Shown: piece by piece, positions 1 to 6,284 of the stretch
How positions within the stretch are numbered: position 1 is the stretch's first letter
How the letters are laid out: the number at the start of each line of letters is the position of its first letter
Assembly: GCA_019912905.1 (NCBI GenBank)
Contig: JAIOHO010001149.1
Location: forward strand, 1 to 7,834
Length of the DNA stretch: 7,834 bases
From: Anaerolineae bacterium
GTDB lineage: Bacteria; Chloroflexota; Anaerolineae; Aggregatilineales; Phototrophicaceae
Reading direction: 5' to 3'
Translations under genes and position numbers: made by a program
Notes under the pieces: model-generated
Seen by the model: the letters and a program-made list of their open reading frames with translations, nothing else
Databases searched by the model: none
Told to the model about the DNA's origin: nothing

Positions 1-2049
1 TGCCGGAAACCAGCTACGCCGACATGCAGGAAGGCGATTATGTCGTCCACGTCGATTACGGCATCGGGCGCTTCGGGGGCATGCGCCGCCGCACCGTGGA
101 AGGCAATGAACGCGAATACCTGCTGATCGAGTATGCTGGGACGGATATGGTGCTGGTGCCAGTCCATCAGGCCGACCGCCTGACCCGTTACATCGGCGCA
201 GACGACCATCCGCCGCAGATCAGCCGTCTGGGTAAGCCCGACTGGGTCCGCACCCGGTCCAGAGCGAAACAGGCCGTCGAAGAAGAAGCGCGCGACCTGC
301 TCGACCTGTATGCGCGCCGAGCGCAGGCGTTCCGCCAGGCATTCAACGCAGACAACCACTGGCAGCTCGAACTGGAAGCCACCTTCCCCTATGTCGAAAC
401 TGAAGATCAACTGCGGGCGGTGCGCGAAGTCAAGAACGATATGGAACGCGATTACCCCATGGACCGCCTGATCTGTGGAGATGTCGGCTACGGCAAGACC
501 GAAGTCGCCCTGCGCGCGGCCTTCAAAGCGGTCATGGATGGCAAGCAGGTTGCCATTCTGGTACCGACGACGGTGCTGGCCCAGCAGCATTACGAGACGT
601 TCGGCCTGCGGCTGGCCCAGTTCCCGGTGCGGGTGGAAATGCTGTCGCGCTTTCGCACACGCGAAGAACAGAGCCGCCTGCTGCCGAAAATTGCATCCGG
701 CGACATCGACATCCTCATCGGCACGCACCGCCTGCTCAGTGACGATGTCACATTCAAGGACCTGGGACTGGTCGTGATCGACGAGGAACAGCGCTTCGGC
801 GTCACCCACAAGGAACATTTCAAGAAGCTGCGCGCGCAGATCGACGTCCTGACTCTGACGGCGACTCCCATTCCGCGCACGCTGTATATGGGGCTGGCCG
901 GGGTGCGCGACATCAGCATGATCCAGACGCCGCCGGAGGAGCGGCTGCCGGTCGTGACCCATGTAGGCACATTCGACGATCAACTGGTGCGGCAGGCGGT
1001 GCTGCGCGAACTGGAGCGCGGCGGGCAGGTTTTTTACGTGCACAACCGCGTCCAATCTATCGAGATGGTCCGCGACCGGTTGGAGCACATCGTCCCCGAA
1101 CTGCGCACCATCGTGGCACACGGGCAGATGCATGAACGCACGTTGGAAAAGGTCATGGTCGCATTTGGCCGCGGCGACTTCGATGCGCTGGTCAGCACGT
1201 CGATCATCGAAAGCGGCATCGACATCCCCAACGCCAACACGCTGATTGTGGATCGTGCGGACTGGTTCGGTATGTCGCAGCTTTACCAGCTTCGCGGGCG
1301 GGTGGGACGCAGCGCCCAGCAAGCGTATGCCTATTTCTTCCATGCCGGTGCTGGCTACCTGACAGAGGAGGCGCGCGCCCGACTGGAGACGCTGGCAGAA
1401 AATACGCACCTGGGGGCCGGGTTCCAGATCGCCATGCGGGACCTCGAACTGCGCGGCGCGGGCGACATCCTCAGCACGCGGCAGACCGGCCATGTGTCCG
1501 CTGTCGGCTTGCAGCTTTACACCCCAACTGCTGGCCGATGCGGTGCATCGCCTGAAAGGGGACGCCCGGCGCGAAAACATCTCGGCGGCAGCGCAGGAGA
1601 GCATCCCCATCGATCTGCCGATTCCAGCTTACCTGCCGACCGGCTGGATTCCGGAGATGGAACTGCGCCTGCAAATTTACCGCCGCATGGCCGGGCTGAC
1701 GACGCCGGAAGATGTGGCGATCATGCGCGAGGAACTGCGCGACCGCTTCGGCACGCTGCCCCAGGCCGTGGATAATCTGCTCTACCAGATCGACGTCAAG
1801 CTGCTGGCCCAGACCGCCGGAGCCACTGCCGTTGCCAGCCAGGATGACCGGGTGCAGGTGCGCCTGCCGTACCTGCCGGACATTAACCGCGACGACCTCC
1901 AGCGCAAGCTCGGCCCCTCGGTGACTGTCACCCGTACTGCCGTCGAACTGTCGCTGGCAGACCGCGAAAGCTGGCAGATTCAACTGCTGGATGTGCTGAC
2001 AAAACTGGCTCGTGCTGCCGAGACTGCGGCCAACACGCTCGGCATCTGA
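1..2049 (+). CDS. mfd: Transcription-repair coupling factor Mfd, C-terminal part (5' truncated, frameshifted)
   Basis: Mfd is a DNA translocase that removes RNA polymerase stalled at lesions and recruits UvrA for nucleotide excision repair. The reading frame enters from outside the window, with codons in phase with position 3. It begins in the RNA polymerase-interacting domain (YVVHVDYGIGRF, around 39-74). Next come the RecG-like translocase motifs: Walker A GDVGYGKTE (477-503), DEEQ (780-791), LTLTATP (849-869), the GIDIPNANT segment (about 1218-1244) and QLRGRVGRS (1287-1313). After LQLYT the expected QLLADAV is one frame over, so one extra C in the run at 1522-1525 breaks the gene. Removing it restores continuous Mfd similarity through the C-terminal D7 domain (IPAYLPTGWIPEMELRLQIY) to the TGA at 2047-2049, giving 681 in-window residues. 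Without correction, translation runs 83 unrelated codons to a stop at 1773-1775. The family identification is firm. Whether the frameshift is biological or a sequencing/assembly error cannot be settled here. Confidence 0.95.
1522..1525 (+). other. Frameshift site in mfd (C4 run, one base too many)
   Basis: The sequence around 1518-1530 reads tac acc c caa ctg. With three Cs it would read Tyr-Thr-Gln-Leu-Leu, as expected in Mfd (E. coli has LYMELLENAV here). With four Cs the frame changes to Thr-Pro-Thr-Ala-Gly. The break falls just before the D7 autoinhibitory/UvrA-related C-terminal domain, so the uncorrected product would keep the whole translocase core but lose D7. The four-base homopolymer suggests a simple indel. 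It does not resemble a strong programmed-slippage site. Confidence 0.85.
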
Positions 2050-2082
2050 ACGACGCTGGACCCTCATCGACAGCAGGCATCA

Positions 2083-2571
2083 TCACCCCGCCGCTTTGAC
2101 CACATCGACAAACGGCGCGCTGGTGATTTCGGCCAACTGCGCCAGCGGAACGGGGAAGATGGCATTGTGTGCCCCGCCTGCCGCATACACCAGGCTGAAC
2201 CGCTTGAGGGAGTCATCCAGATACACCGGCAGATCGGGCGTGCGATAGGCCAGGGGCGGCACGCTGCCGGGTGGATAGCCATAGAGGTTGATCAACTGCT
2301 CCGCTGTGGCGATTTTGACCTTCTTACGCCCAACCTCGTGCAGCAAGGCGATCTTGCGATCATCGACGAGCTGGTCGCCGCTGGTGAGCACGACAATTGG
2401 GCGGCCATCGACCATGAATGCGATGCTCTTGACGATCTGTCCCAGTTCGCAGCCAATGTTGTCGGCAGCCTGCTGGGACGTCGCCGTCGTGTTTTCAAAG
2501 AATCGAATGGTGATACCCGTGTTCAGCCGGTCCAGTTCAGCCTGCACGTGGGCCGGGGTCAGTGCTTGCAT
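2083..2571 (-). CDS. YbaK/EbsC-family aminoacyl-tRNA deacylase
   Basis: This is a 162-aa stand-alone member of the YbaK/ProRS-editing (INS-like) fold, whose members hydrolyse mischarged aminoacyl-tRNAs such as Cys-tRNA(Pro) in the cytosol. Support comes from full family length, the lysine in QIVKSIAF (K48, corresponding to the family's conserved editing-site lysine), VVLTSGDQLVD, the loop GYPPGSVPPLAY (98-109) and the C-terminal GGAHNAIFPV segment. I chose the ATG at 2571 because an AAGGGA ribosome-binding sequence lies 9 nt upstream. An in-frame GTG at 2601 would add ten residues but would place that ribosome site inside the gene. The gene is convergent with mfd (33-nt gap, no obvious terminator) and divergent from the macro-domain gene. 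The exact tRNA substrate (YbaK, ProX or another subfamily) cannot be read from the sequence. Confidence 0.88.
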   Translation of the reverse strand: MQALTPAHVQAELDRLNTGITIRFFENTTATSQQAADNIGCELGQIVKSIAFMVDGRPIVVLTSGDQLVDDRKIALLHEVGRKKVKIATAEQLINLYGYPPGSVPPLAYRTPDLPVYLDDSLKRFSLVYAAGGAHNAIFPVPLAQLAEITSAPFVDVVKAAG

Positions 2572-2634
2572 AGCCGTTCTTCCCTTCGATACAATAACCA
2601 CATTCGGAAACTATAACGATACAGGGAAAAATCG
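2572..2634. promoter_or_regulatory. Divergent promoter region between the YbaK-like and macro-domain genes
   Basis: Both genes must be transcribed from this 63-bp gap or from sequence overlapping it. On the plus strand TATAAC (2612-2617) resembles a -10 box, but it sits only 18 nt before the macro-domain start codon, so the transcript leader would be very short. On the minus strand TATAGT, the complement of 2610-2615, is a comparable candidate for the deacylase gene. No good -35 hexamer is visible for either. The heptamer CGATACA occurs twice in direct orientation, at 2587-2593 and 2617-2623, exactly 30 bp apart. This could be a binding site for a shared regulator. Confidence 0.35.
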
Positions 2635-3201
2635 GTGCAAACCAGAGCACGCAGTTCCCAGACCATCATCGAGCTGGTTCAGGGAGACATCACGCATCAG
2701 GATACCGATGCCATCGTCAATGCCGCCAACAATTCGCTGCTGGGGGGCGGCGGCGTGGATGGTGCAATTCATCGGGCCGCGGGTCCGCAGCTTCTGGAGG
2801 AAACGCGCACGCTGGGCGGTTGTGAGACCGGGGATGCGAAAATCAGCCGGGGCTACCGTCTGAAGGCTCGCTATGTGGTTCATGCAGTTGGGCCTGTTTA
2901 TCGGCCCAATCACCCGGACGTTCCGCGCCTGCTTGCCAGCGCCTACCGTCGCAGTCTGGAAGTGGCTGCCGAGCACGACATCCACTCGATCGCGTTTCCG
3001 TCGATCAGCACGGGCGTTTATGGCTATCCGGTCGCACAGGCCGCCCCGATCGCCATAGCGACGGTCTGCGACTTTGCCTGTTCAAACCCTCAGTTTGAAA
3101 TTGTGCGTTTCGTGCTGTTCGATTCTGGCACGATGCGGGCATTCGCGGACGCGCTCAAGCACCTGATCGCGCAGCGCCCCGACCTGACCGACGTCTCTTA
3201 A
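2635..3201 (+). CDS. Macro-domain protein, probable ADP-ribose / O-acetyl-ADP-ribose hydrolase (YmdB-like)
   Basis: This is a 188-aa single macro domain. Such proteins bind ADP-ribose, and the YmdB/MacroD-like class removes the acetyl group from O-acetyl-ADP-ribose or ADP-ribose from acidic side chains. Visible motifs in order are QGDIT (16-20, with the adenine-contacting Asp18), IVNAANNSLLGGGGVDGAIH (27-46, containing Asn29, Asn32 and the catalytic-type Asp42), HAVGPVY and the phosphate-binding loop SISTGVYGYP (123-132). The start is GTG at 2635, supported by AGGGA seven bases upstream. The gene is divergent from the YbaK-like deacylase, and its TAA stop overlaps the stop of the convergent MarR gene. 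No ART toxin, sirtuin or lipoate gene lies next to it, so a role in a dedicated ADP-ribosylation module is not indicated. The family assignment is very secure. The specific substrate is inferred. Confidence 0.93.
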   Translation: MQTRARSSQTIIELVQGDITHQDTDAIVNAANNSLLGGGGVDGAIHRAAGPQLLEETRTLGGCETGDAKISRGYRLKARYVVHAVGPVYRPNHPDVPRLLASAYRRSLEVAAEHDIHSIAFPSISTGVYGYPVAQAAPIAIATVCDFACSNPQFEIVRFVLFDSGTMRAFADALKHLIAQRPDLTDVS

Positions 3202-3647
3202 TCGAAGGACATCGCCTGCAAGGTCGCCAACACTTCCTGAAAAGCCTCGTATTCACCATTTGGGAAGACCTGCGCCAGGCGCGAGTCGATGTCGTCTGCG
3301 CTGTGAAGCACCGCTTCCCGACAGTTTTGCCCGGCTTCAGTCAGGTAAATCCGTACCGCACGCCGATCCGCCGGGTCCGCACGCCGTTCGATCAATCCCT
3401 TATTCTGAAGCTTGTCCAGATTGGGTGTAAAGGAGGTCGCCGCTCGGCCCACCGCGCGGGCCAATTCGGAGGCGTGCTGACCATCCTGATCATATAAGGC
3501 GCGCAAGATATACCACTCGATCACGGTCAAGCCCAGCGGCTGCACAGCCTGTCCAAAAACCTGATCCAGGTTCCTGAGGGCGATATCGAGGTTGCACCAC
3601 ACCGAACCGTTGAAACGGAGTGATTTCGTCGTTTTGTTCATACTCAT
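3198..3647 (-). CDS. MarR-family winged helix-turn-helix transcriptional regulator
   Basis: This is a dimeric DNA-binding repressor-type protein of about 149 aa, normal for MarR proteins. The recognition region ASELARAVGRAATSFTPNLD, then KLQNKGLIERR and the wing DPADRRAVRIYLTEAG, are canonical. N- and C-terminal helices supply the dimer interface. The start is uncertain. I chose the ATG at 3647. ATG at 3641 (two codons later) is equally possible, and a TTG at 3674 would add nine residues but has no ribosome-binding sequence before it. No strong Shine-Dalgarno precedes any of them. The gene lies downstream of the FHA gene on the same strand. A palindrome sits in the gap between them, which suggests autoregulation. 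Its stop (TAA, 3198-3200) overlaps the convergent macro-domain gene. The effector ligand is unknown. Confidence 0.9.
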   Translation of the reverse strand: MSMNKTTKSLRFNGSVWCNLDIALRNLDQVFGQAVQPLGLTVIEWYILRALYDQDGQHASELARAVGRAATSFTPNLDKLQNKGLIERRADPADRRAVRIYLTEAGQNCREAVLHSADDIDSRLAQVFPNGEYEAFQEVLATLQAMSFD

Positions 3648-3685
3648 GAGATCTGGTTGTCTCTCTATCCTCAATGCACAACTAC

Positions 3686-3710
3686 AAAATATAAAGTATT
3701 GATACTATCT
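3686..3710 (-). promoter_or_regulatory. Probable MarR promoter and operator
   Basis: AGTAT-TG-ATACT (3695-3706) is a perfect 5-bp inverted repeat with a 2-bp spacer, lying just upstream of the MarR gene. On the minus strand a -10-like TATATT lies at 3693-3688, so the palindrome would occupy the spacer upstream of it, a classic place for a repressor to bind. No convincing -35 is seen. The site immediately follows the FHA stop codon (3710-3712), so the MarR gene can be transcribed alone or by read-through from FHA. Binding of the neighbouring MarR protein is inferred from position and symmetry only. Confidence 0.45.
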
Positions 3711-4066
3711 TACTTTATTTTTATGAGAGACATATTAAGTGTTCCTAATCGCAGGATGTCACCAGGACGGAGCGGATAAGGTTTGTCCGGCTGCAAACGC
3801 TCACCATTTAAAAATGTACCATTGACCGAGCTGAGATCGACAATGTGAACCCGGCCCCGATAGCGGACCAGGGCGGCATGGCGGCGCGAAACACCATGTT
3901 CCAACGCACGGAAATCAGCCAGGTTGACATCGGGCATATAGGAGCTTGCGGCATCCGTTCGACCGAGCACATAACCTTCCACGCCCGGCGCAGCCATCTG
4001 CATCACGGCTCGCTGTTCCACATGGAGTTCAAAAGAACCTGTTGCTGCAAATTCCGTCTCAGCCAT
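3710..4066 (-). CDS. Stand-alone FHA-domain protein
   Basis: This is a 118-aa protein consisting almost entirely of one forkhead-associated domain, a phosphothreonine-peptide binding module. Key positions are visible: the LGR strand (34-36, Arg36), VSRRHA (59-64, with Ser60 and His63), the turn SSVNGTFLNG (79-88, with Asn82) and LRPGDILRLG (99-108). No membrane segment or second domain is present. A short N-terminal part (residues 1-20) precedes the domain. The start is ATG at 4066; the only ribosome-like sequence (AGGG) is very close to it, so initiation may be weak. The gene lies upstream of the MarR gene on the same strand with an AT-rich gap. No Ser/Thr kinase or phosphatase lies in the window, so its phosphorylated partner is unknown. 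Confidence 0.9.
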   Translation of the reverse strand: MAETEFAATGSFELHVEQRAVMQMAAPGVEGYVLGRTDAASSYMPDVNLADFRALEHGVSRRHAALVRYRGRVHIVDLSSVNGTFLNGERLQPDKPYPLRPGDILRLGTLNMSLIKIK

Positions 4067-4306
4067 AGCCCTATTTTTGCATAAAAAATGCTAAAAAACA
4101 GTCCGAGTTCAGATAATACTCACCGTGTCTTAAAGGAATATTCATCCAGACAGCAGGTTATATGAGAGCACAGAATCATTCTTGTTACAAACAGCCCACA
4201 GACGAAAAAAGGTAACAGAAAGAGGCAAAATATTCAACATGTCGCCCAAAAGTAATTTTACGTAATACCGATACTATTTATCAATTTTTCACAATGGCAC
4301 AAGGCT

Positions 4307-4318
4307 CGTGACGTCACG
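4307..4318. repeat. 12-bp perfect palindrome CGTGACGTCACG
   Basis: This is a self-complementary 12-mer about 50 bp upstream of the 91-aa gene. It overlaps a possible -35 element (GTGACG, 4308-4313), which stands 16 bp before TATAAA (4330-4335). The position and symmetry suggest a binding site for a dimeric regulator. The protein that would bind it is not identifiable from the window, and the half-site does not resemble the AGTAT half-sites near the MarR gene. Confidence 0.4.
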
Positions 4319-4335
4319 CTCGTCTAAAATATAAA
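4308..4335 (+). promoter_or_regulatory. Candidate promoter of the 91-aa gene
   Basis: GTGACG (4308-4313) and TATAAA (4330-4335) with 16-bp spacing are weak -35 and -10 matches on the plus strand. Transcription would start near 4342 and give a leader of roughly 27 nt before the ATG at 4369. The -10 lies within the 13-mer aaaatataaagta (4326-4338), which also occurs at 3686-3698. Confidence 0.3.
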
Positions 4336-4368
4336 GTAGATAGGCAGCCACGATCGATAGGTAAGAAA

Positions 4369-4644
4369 ATGATTGACTTGCTTCCCTTCGCCCCATACTT
4401 TCGCAACGGCCTGCTGTATTTTCCAGAGAAGACCATCCAGGAGCTGCTCGCGGTCGGGCTGGATAGCCAGATTGCCCGCCGAGCAGCTCGCGGCCTGTCG
4501 CTGGATGACAGTGCCAGTCTCGAAAAACTCAGCTGCGCCATTGATACCCTGCTCTCCCAGATCGACGCCAGCAGTCCCTACTTCGCGGCGCTGGCCTCCG
4601 ATGATGCGTACTTCATGCTGACCGGCAAGCCGCTGATGGCCTGA
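4369..4644 (+). CDS. Hypothetical protein, 91 aa, no recognised family
   Basis: I do not recognise this protein. It starts at ATG 4369 with AGG seven to eight bases upstream (AGGTAAGAAA), and the coding part returns to the GC-rich codon use of the neighbours, so it is probably a real gene. The sequence looks soluble and mainly helical. It has an aromatic N-terminus (LLPFAPYFRNGLLYF), a middle with IARRAARGLSLDD, a leucine-spaced segment (LEKLSCAIDTLLSQI) and a C-terminus containing SPYFAALASDDAYFMLTG. It has no signal peptide, membrane segment, or zinc-binding cysteine cluster (a single Cys). It converges on the two-helix membrane protein with an 8-nt gap. The upstream region has regulatory-looking palindromes and a MarR-operator-like sequence, so it may belong to the neighbouring regulator's set of targets. 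That is inference. Confidence 0.65.
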   Translation: MIDLLPFAPYFRNGLLYFPEKTIQELLAVGLDSQIARRAARGLSLDDSASLEKLSCAIDTLLSQIDASSPYFAALASDDAYFMLTGKPLMA

Positions 4645-4652
4645 ACCGCCTC

Positions 4653-5204
4653 TTAACGGTCAGTCCGCCGGGCGAAGCGTTCATGAAACGCCGGACTCGG
4701 CTGCCAGCGCTCGGCATCAGGATGCTCGGCGGGAGCCAGGCTCAGCAGCACATGCTGGCCGGAATCGCGCAAATAATAGACGATATAGGCGTGATTGGGG
4801 CGCAGCGCTACGACCGGGGCCAGCCGCTTCGTAAAACGCACTTCGGTCCCTTTGTCCGTGTAGAGCACGCATGGCCGCCAGAACAGGACCGCCGGTGAGG
4901 GATGATCCCCGGCATACAGCTTTTCAAAATGGATCGCGGCACGGGCATAGCGCCAGGCACGAAATATCAGCGGAACACTCAGCAGCGTGGTCCCGACCAA
5001 CAGGACAATGATCCACCCTCGGATCGAGAAGGCAGCCAGCCGCGGCCCCATCACGATCACTAACGGCGCGAGCAGCAGCAGCAGGATCGTGAGCGGTTCC
5101 GTTACCATATCTTTCCACTGATCGACCGTCAGCTTGCCATTCCGGTTGCTGATCAGGCGGGCGCGCATCTCAGAGGATACTTCGTCTCGCACGAGTCCGC
5201 TCAT
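4653..5204 (-). CDS. Two-helix membrane protein of unknown function
   Basis: This 183-aa protein has a charged N-terminal segment (1-35, including NRNGKLTVDQW). Two hydrophobic helices follow, at about 36-54 and 62-82. A soluble C-terminal part of about 100 residues comes next (AIHFEKLYAGDHPSP...), rich in beta-type segments such as AYIVYYLRDSGQHVLLSL. The layout, a short hairpin anchor with a cytosolic-type domain, resembles small membrane-anchored proteins of unknown function. I recognise no catalytic motif. The start is ATG 5204, with AGGTG five bases upstream. It lies 34 nt downstream of the EamA transporter gene on the same strand, so the two are probably co-transcribed. A functional link to the transporter is possible but not shown by the sequence. 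Confidence 0.75.
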   Translation of the reverse strand: MSGLVRDEVSSEMRARLISNRNGKLTVDQWKDMVTEPLTILLLLLAPLVIVMGPRLAAFSIRGWIIVLLVGTTLLSVPLIFRAWRYARAAIHFEKLYAGDHPSPAVLFWRPCVLYTDKGTEVRFTKRLAPVVALRPNHAYIVYYLRDSGQHVLLSLAPAEHPDAERWQPSPAFHERFARRTDR

Positions 5205-5238
5205 CCATCACCTGCCATCTGTGATCCCAGTCTCATGT

Positions 5239-6147
5239 TCAATCCCCGCCTGACGGAGCGGGCACGGCGGCTGGCCGTCGCAGCGGCACTTGCAGCAGCA
5301 GAATGCTGATCAGAATGAACGCACCGCCGAGCAGTTGGATCGGCTGGATGGTTTCGCCCAACAACAGTGCGGCAACGGTCATCGTCCCGATTGGCTCAAC
5401 CGTGCTGAAGATGGCTGCACGCGACGATCCAAGGCGCTGGATGCCGTTCATAAACATGAAGATGGGCATCACCGTGCTGACCAGGGCCATCAGCAGCAGC
5501 AAAACCCAGGTCTTCGTATCGGGCGGCACCGTCACGCCACCGCGCACGCCCAGTACAACCAGCATCGTCAGAAACGCGCCAGTAATGGCCCAGGCGCTGG
5601 CCCGCCGCATGGATGTATGGCCGCGCATCCAGCGGTTGATCAGGATGAAATAGATTGCGACTGAAAACGCATTGACAAAGGCGATCAACACACCGGCCAG
5701 CACATCGCCTTGCAGCCCGACGCCAAAATCAGGCACGGTCAGCGCCACCCCCGTGAGTGTCACTACCAGCGCCAGCCAGCTTTGCAGCGGCATCCGTTCA
5801 CCCAGGGCAAAGTTGATGAGCGCCACCATCCCCGGGTAGGTGTAAAACAGCAGAATATACGTGCTGGCTGGGATACGTTCCAGGCCGAAAAACAGCGCGA
5901 CCGCCGAGACAGCCAGCAGCAGGCCTAACCCCAGCAGGCCGCGAATGGGCAGCGGTTTATCCGATGGCGGCGTGCGCAGCGCCAGCAGAATGAGCCACAT
6001 CACCGGCATGGCGAACAGGAAACGCCACGTGGCAATATCCAGCGGCAGCAAACCGGAGGGCTGGATATTCTTCACCCATACTGGCAGCATCACGTAACCT
6101 GCGATACCGGTCAGCACAAAAACGACCCCACTCCGCCGCGAACCCAA
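5239..6147 (-). CDS. EamA/DMT-superfamily transporter
   Basis: This 302-aa integral membrane protein has about ten hydrophobic helices arranged as two EamA repeats, the usual size and layout of drug/metabolite transporter permeases (RhaT/YdcZ/EamA type). The first repeat ends with FYTYPGMVALINFALGERM and the second with STVEPIGTMTVAALLLGE, the characteristic helix-end motifs. Such proteins export or import small metabolites or amino acids through the cytoplasmic membrane. The substrate cannot be deduced. The start is the unusual codon TTG at 6147, supported by AAGGA seven bases upstream. The only ATG shortly upstream is followed at once by a stop. The charged proline-rich tail (RRPAAVPAPSGGD) is cytosolic. 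A strong -10 box precedes the gene, and the 183-aa gene follows. Confidence 0.9.
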   Translation of the reverse strand: MGSRRSGVVFVLTGIAGYVMLPVWVKNIQPSGLLPLDIATWRFLFAMPVMWLILLALRTPPSDKPLPIRGLLGLGLLLAVSAVALFFGLERIPASTYILLFYTYPGMVALINFALGERMPLQSWLALVVTLTGVALTVPDFGVGLQGDVLAGVLIAFVNAFSVAIYFILINRWMRGHTSMRRASAWAITGAFLTMLVVLGVRGGVTVPPDTKTWVLLLLMALVSTVMPIFMFMNGIQRLGSSRAAIFSTVEPIGTMTVAALLLGETIQPIQLLGGAFILISILLLQVPLRRPAAVPAPSGGD

Positions 6148-6184
6148 TAGCCAATCCTTATCTCATGCCGCCAACTGAAACGCC

Positions 6185-6193
6185 ATTATAACA
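6185..6193 (-). promoter_or_regulatory. Extended -10 promoter of the EamA transporter gene
   Basis: Read on the minus strand, 6193-6185 is TGTTATAAT: a perfect TATAAT preceded by the TGn extension that lets RNA polymerase work without a good -35. No convincing -35 is seen 16-18 bp upstream, where the sequence is G-rich. Transcription would begin near 6178, about 30 nt before the TTG start codon, leaving room for the AAGGA ribosome-binding site. Confidence 0.7.
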
Positions 6194-6233
6194 GCCGCCC
6201 CCACCCACGCACAGCAGCGATCAACGCAGGGGC

Positions 6234-6265
6234 AACAAAAAAGGGCACGGCTTCCCGTACCCTTT
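6234..6265 (-). terminator. Rho-independent terminator after nuoN
   Basis: On the minus strand AAAGGGTACGG (6265-6255), the loop GAAG (6254-6251) and CCGTGCCCTTT (6250-6240) form an 11-bp stem with one G-U pair. A T-rich run follows (6242-6234, TTTTTTGTT, with the first three Ts in the stem). It begins 19 nt after the nuoN stop codon and so would end the complex I operon. Confidence 0.88.
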
Positions 6266-6284
6266 GAGCGCAGATTTTGAAGCC

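Larger units (their letters stand above)
4067..4368. other. AT-rich gene-free intergenic region
   Basis: This 302-bp stretch separates the FHA gene (minus) from the 91-aa gene (plus) and is clearly richer in A and T than the genes around it. It holds no credible protein gene. Notable content: GCAT-A5-ATGC (4079-4091); AGATAATACT (4111-4120), whose complement contains a -10-like TATTAT that could serve the FHA gene; the palindrome TTACGTAA (4258-4265); AATACCGATACT (4265-4276), which matches the probable MarR operator at 9 of 12 positions; and the palindrome at 4307-4318. It probably carries the promoters of both flanking genes. Confidence 0.6.

Noticed and set aside
1518..1530. Programmed ribosomal frameshift in mfd
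   Set aside because: Mfd is not known to use recoding, the C4 run is not a strong slippery sequence for the needed shift, and no stimulatory ribosome-binding sequence or clear downstream structure was seen.
1471..2067. 198-aa open frame on the minus strand opposite the mfd 3' end
   Set aside because: It is a shadow of the GC-rich mfd coding sequence. The plus-strand frame carries clear Mfd D7 similarity, and the minus frame shows no recognisable domain.
2167..2863. Plus-strand open frames of 149 and 191 aa across the deacylase gene
   Set aside because: They are antisense or out-of-frame shadows of the YbaK-like and macro-domain genes, which have strong family motifs and ribosome-binding sites.
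2635..3201. Macro-domain gene as the antitoxin of a DarTG-type or similar ADP-ribosylation toxin pair
   Set aside because: No toxin-like ADP-ribosyltransferase gene is adjacent; the neighbours are a YbaK-like deacylase and a MarR regulator.
4079..4091. GCAT-A5-ATGC inverted repeat as a terminator or attenuator before the FHA gene
   Set aside because: The stem is only 4 bp and A/T-flanked, and no gene ends there.
4162..4215. 17-codon reading frame (MRAQNHSC...) with AGG four bases upstream in the AT-rich spacer
   Set aside because: It is too short, and nothing else marks it as translated. Such a frame is expected by chance in this sequence.
4662..4697. Inverted repeat AGTCCG ... CGGACT with inner GCGTT/AACGC as a bidirectional terminator between the convergent genes
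   Set aside because: It lies inside the end of the 183-aa coding region, has a 9-nt bulge on one side and no T run on either strand.
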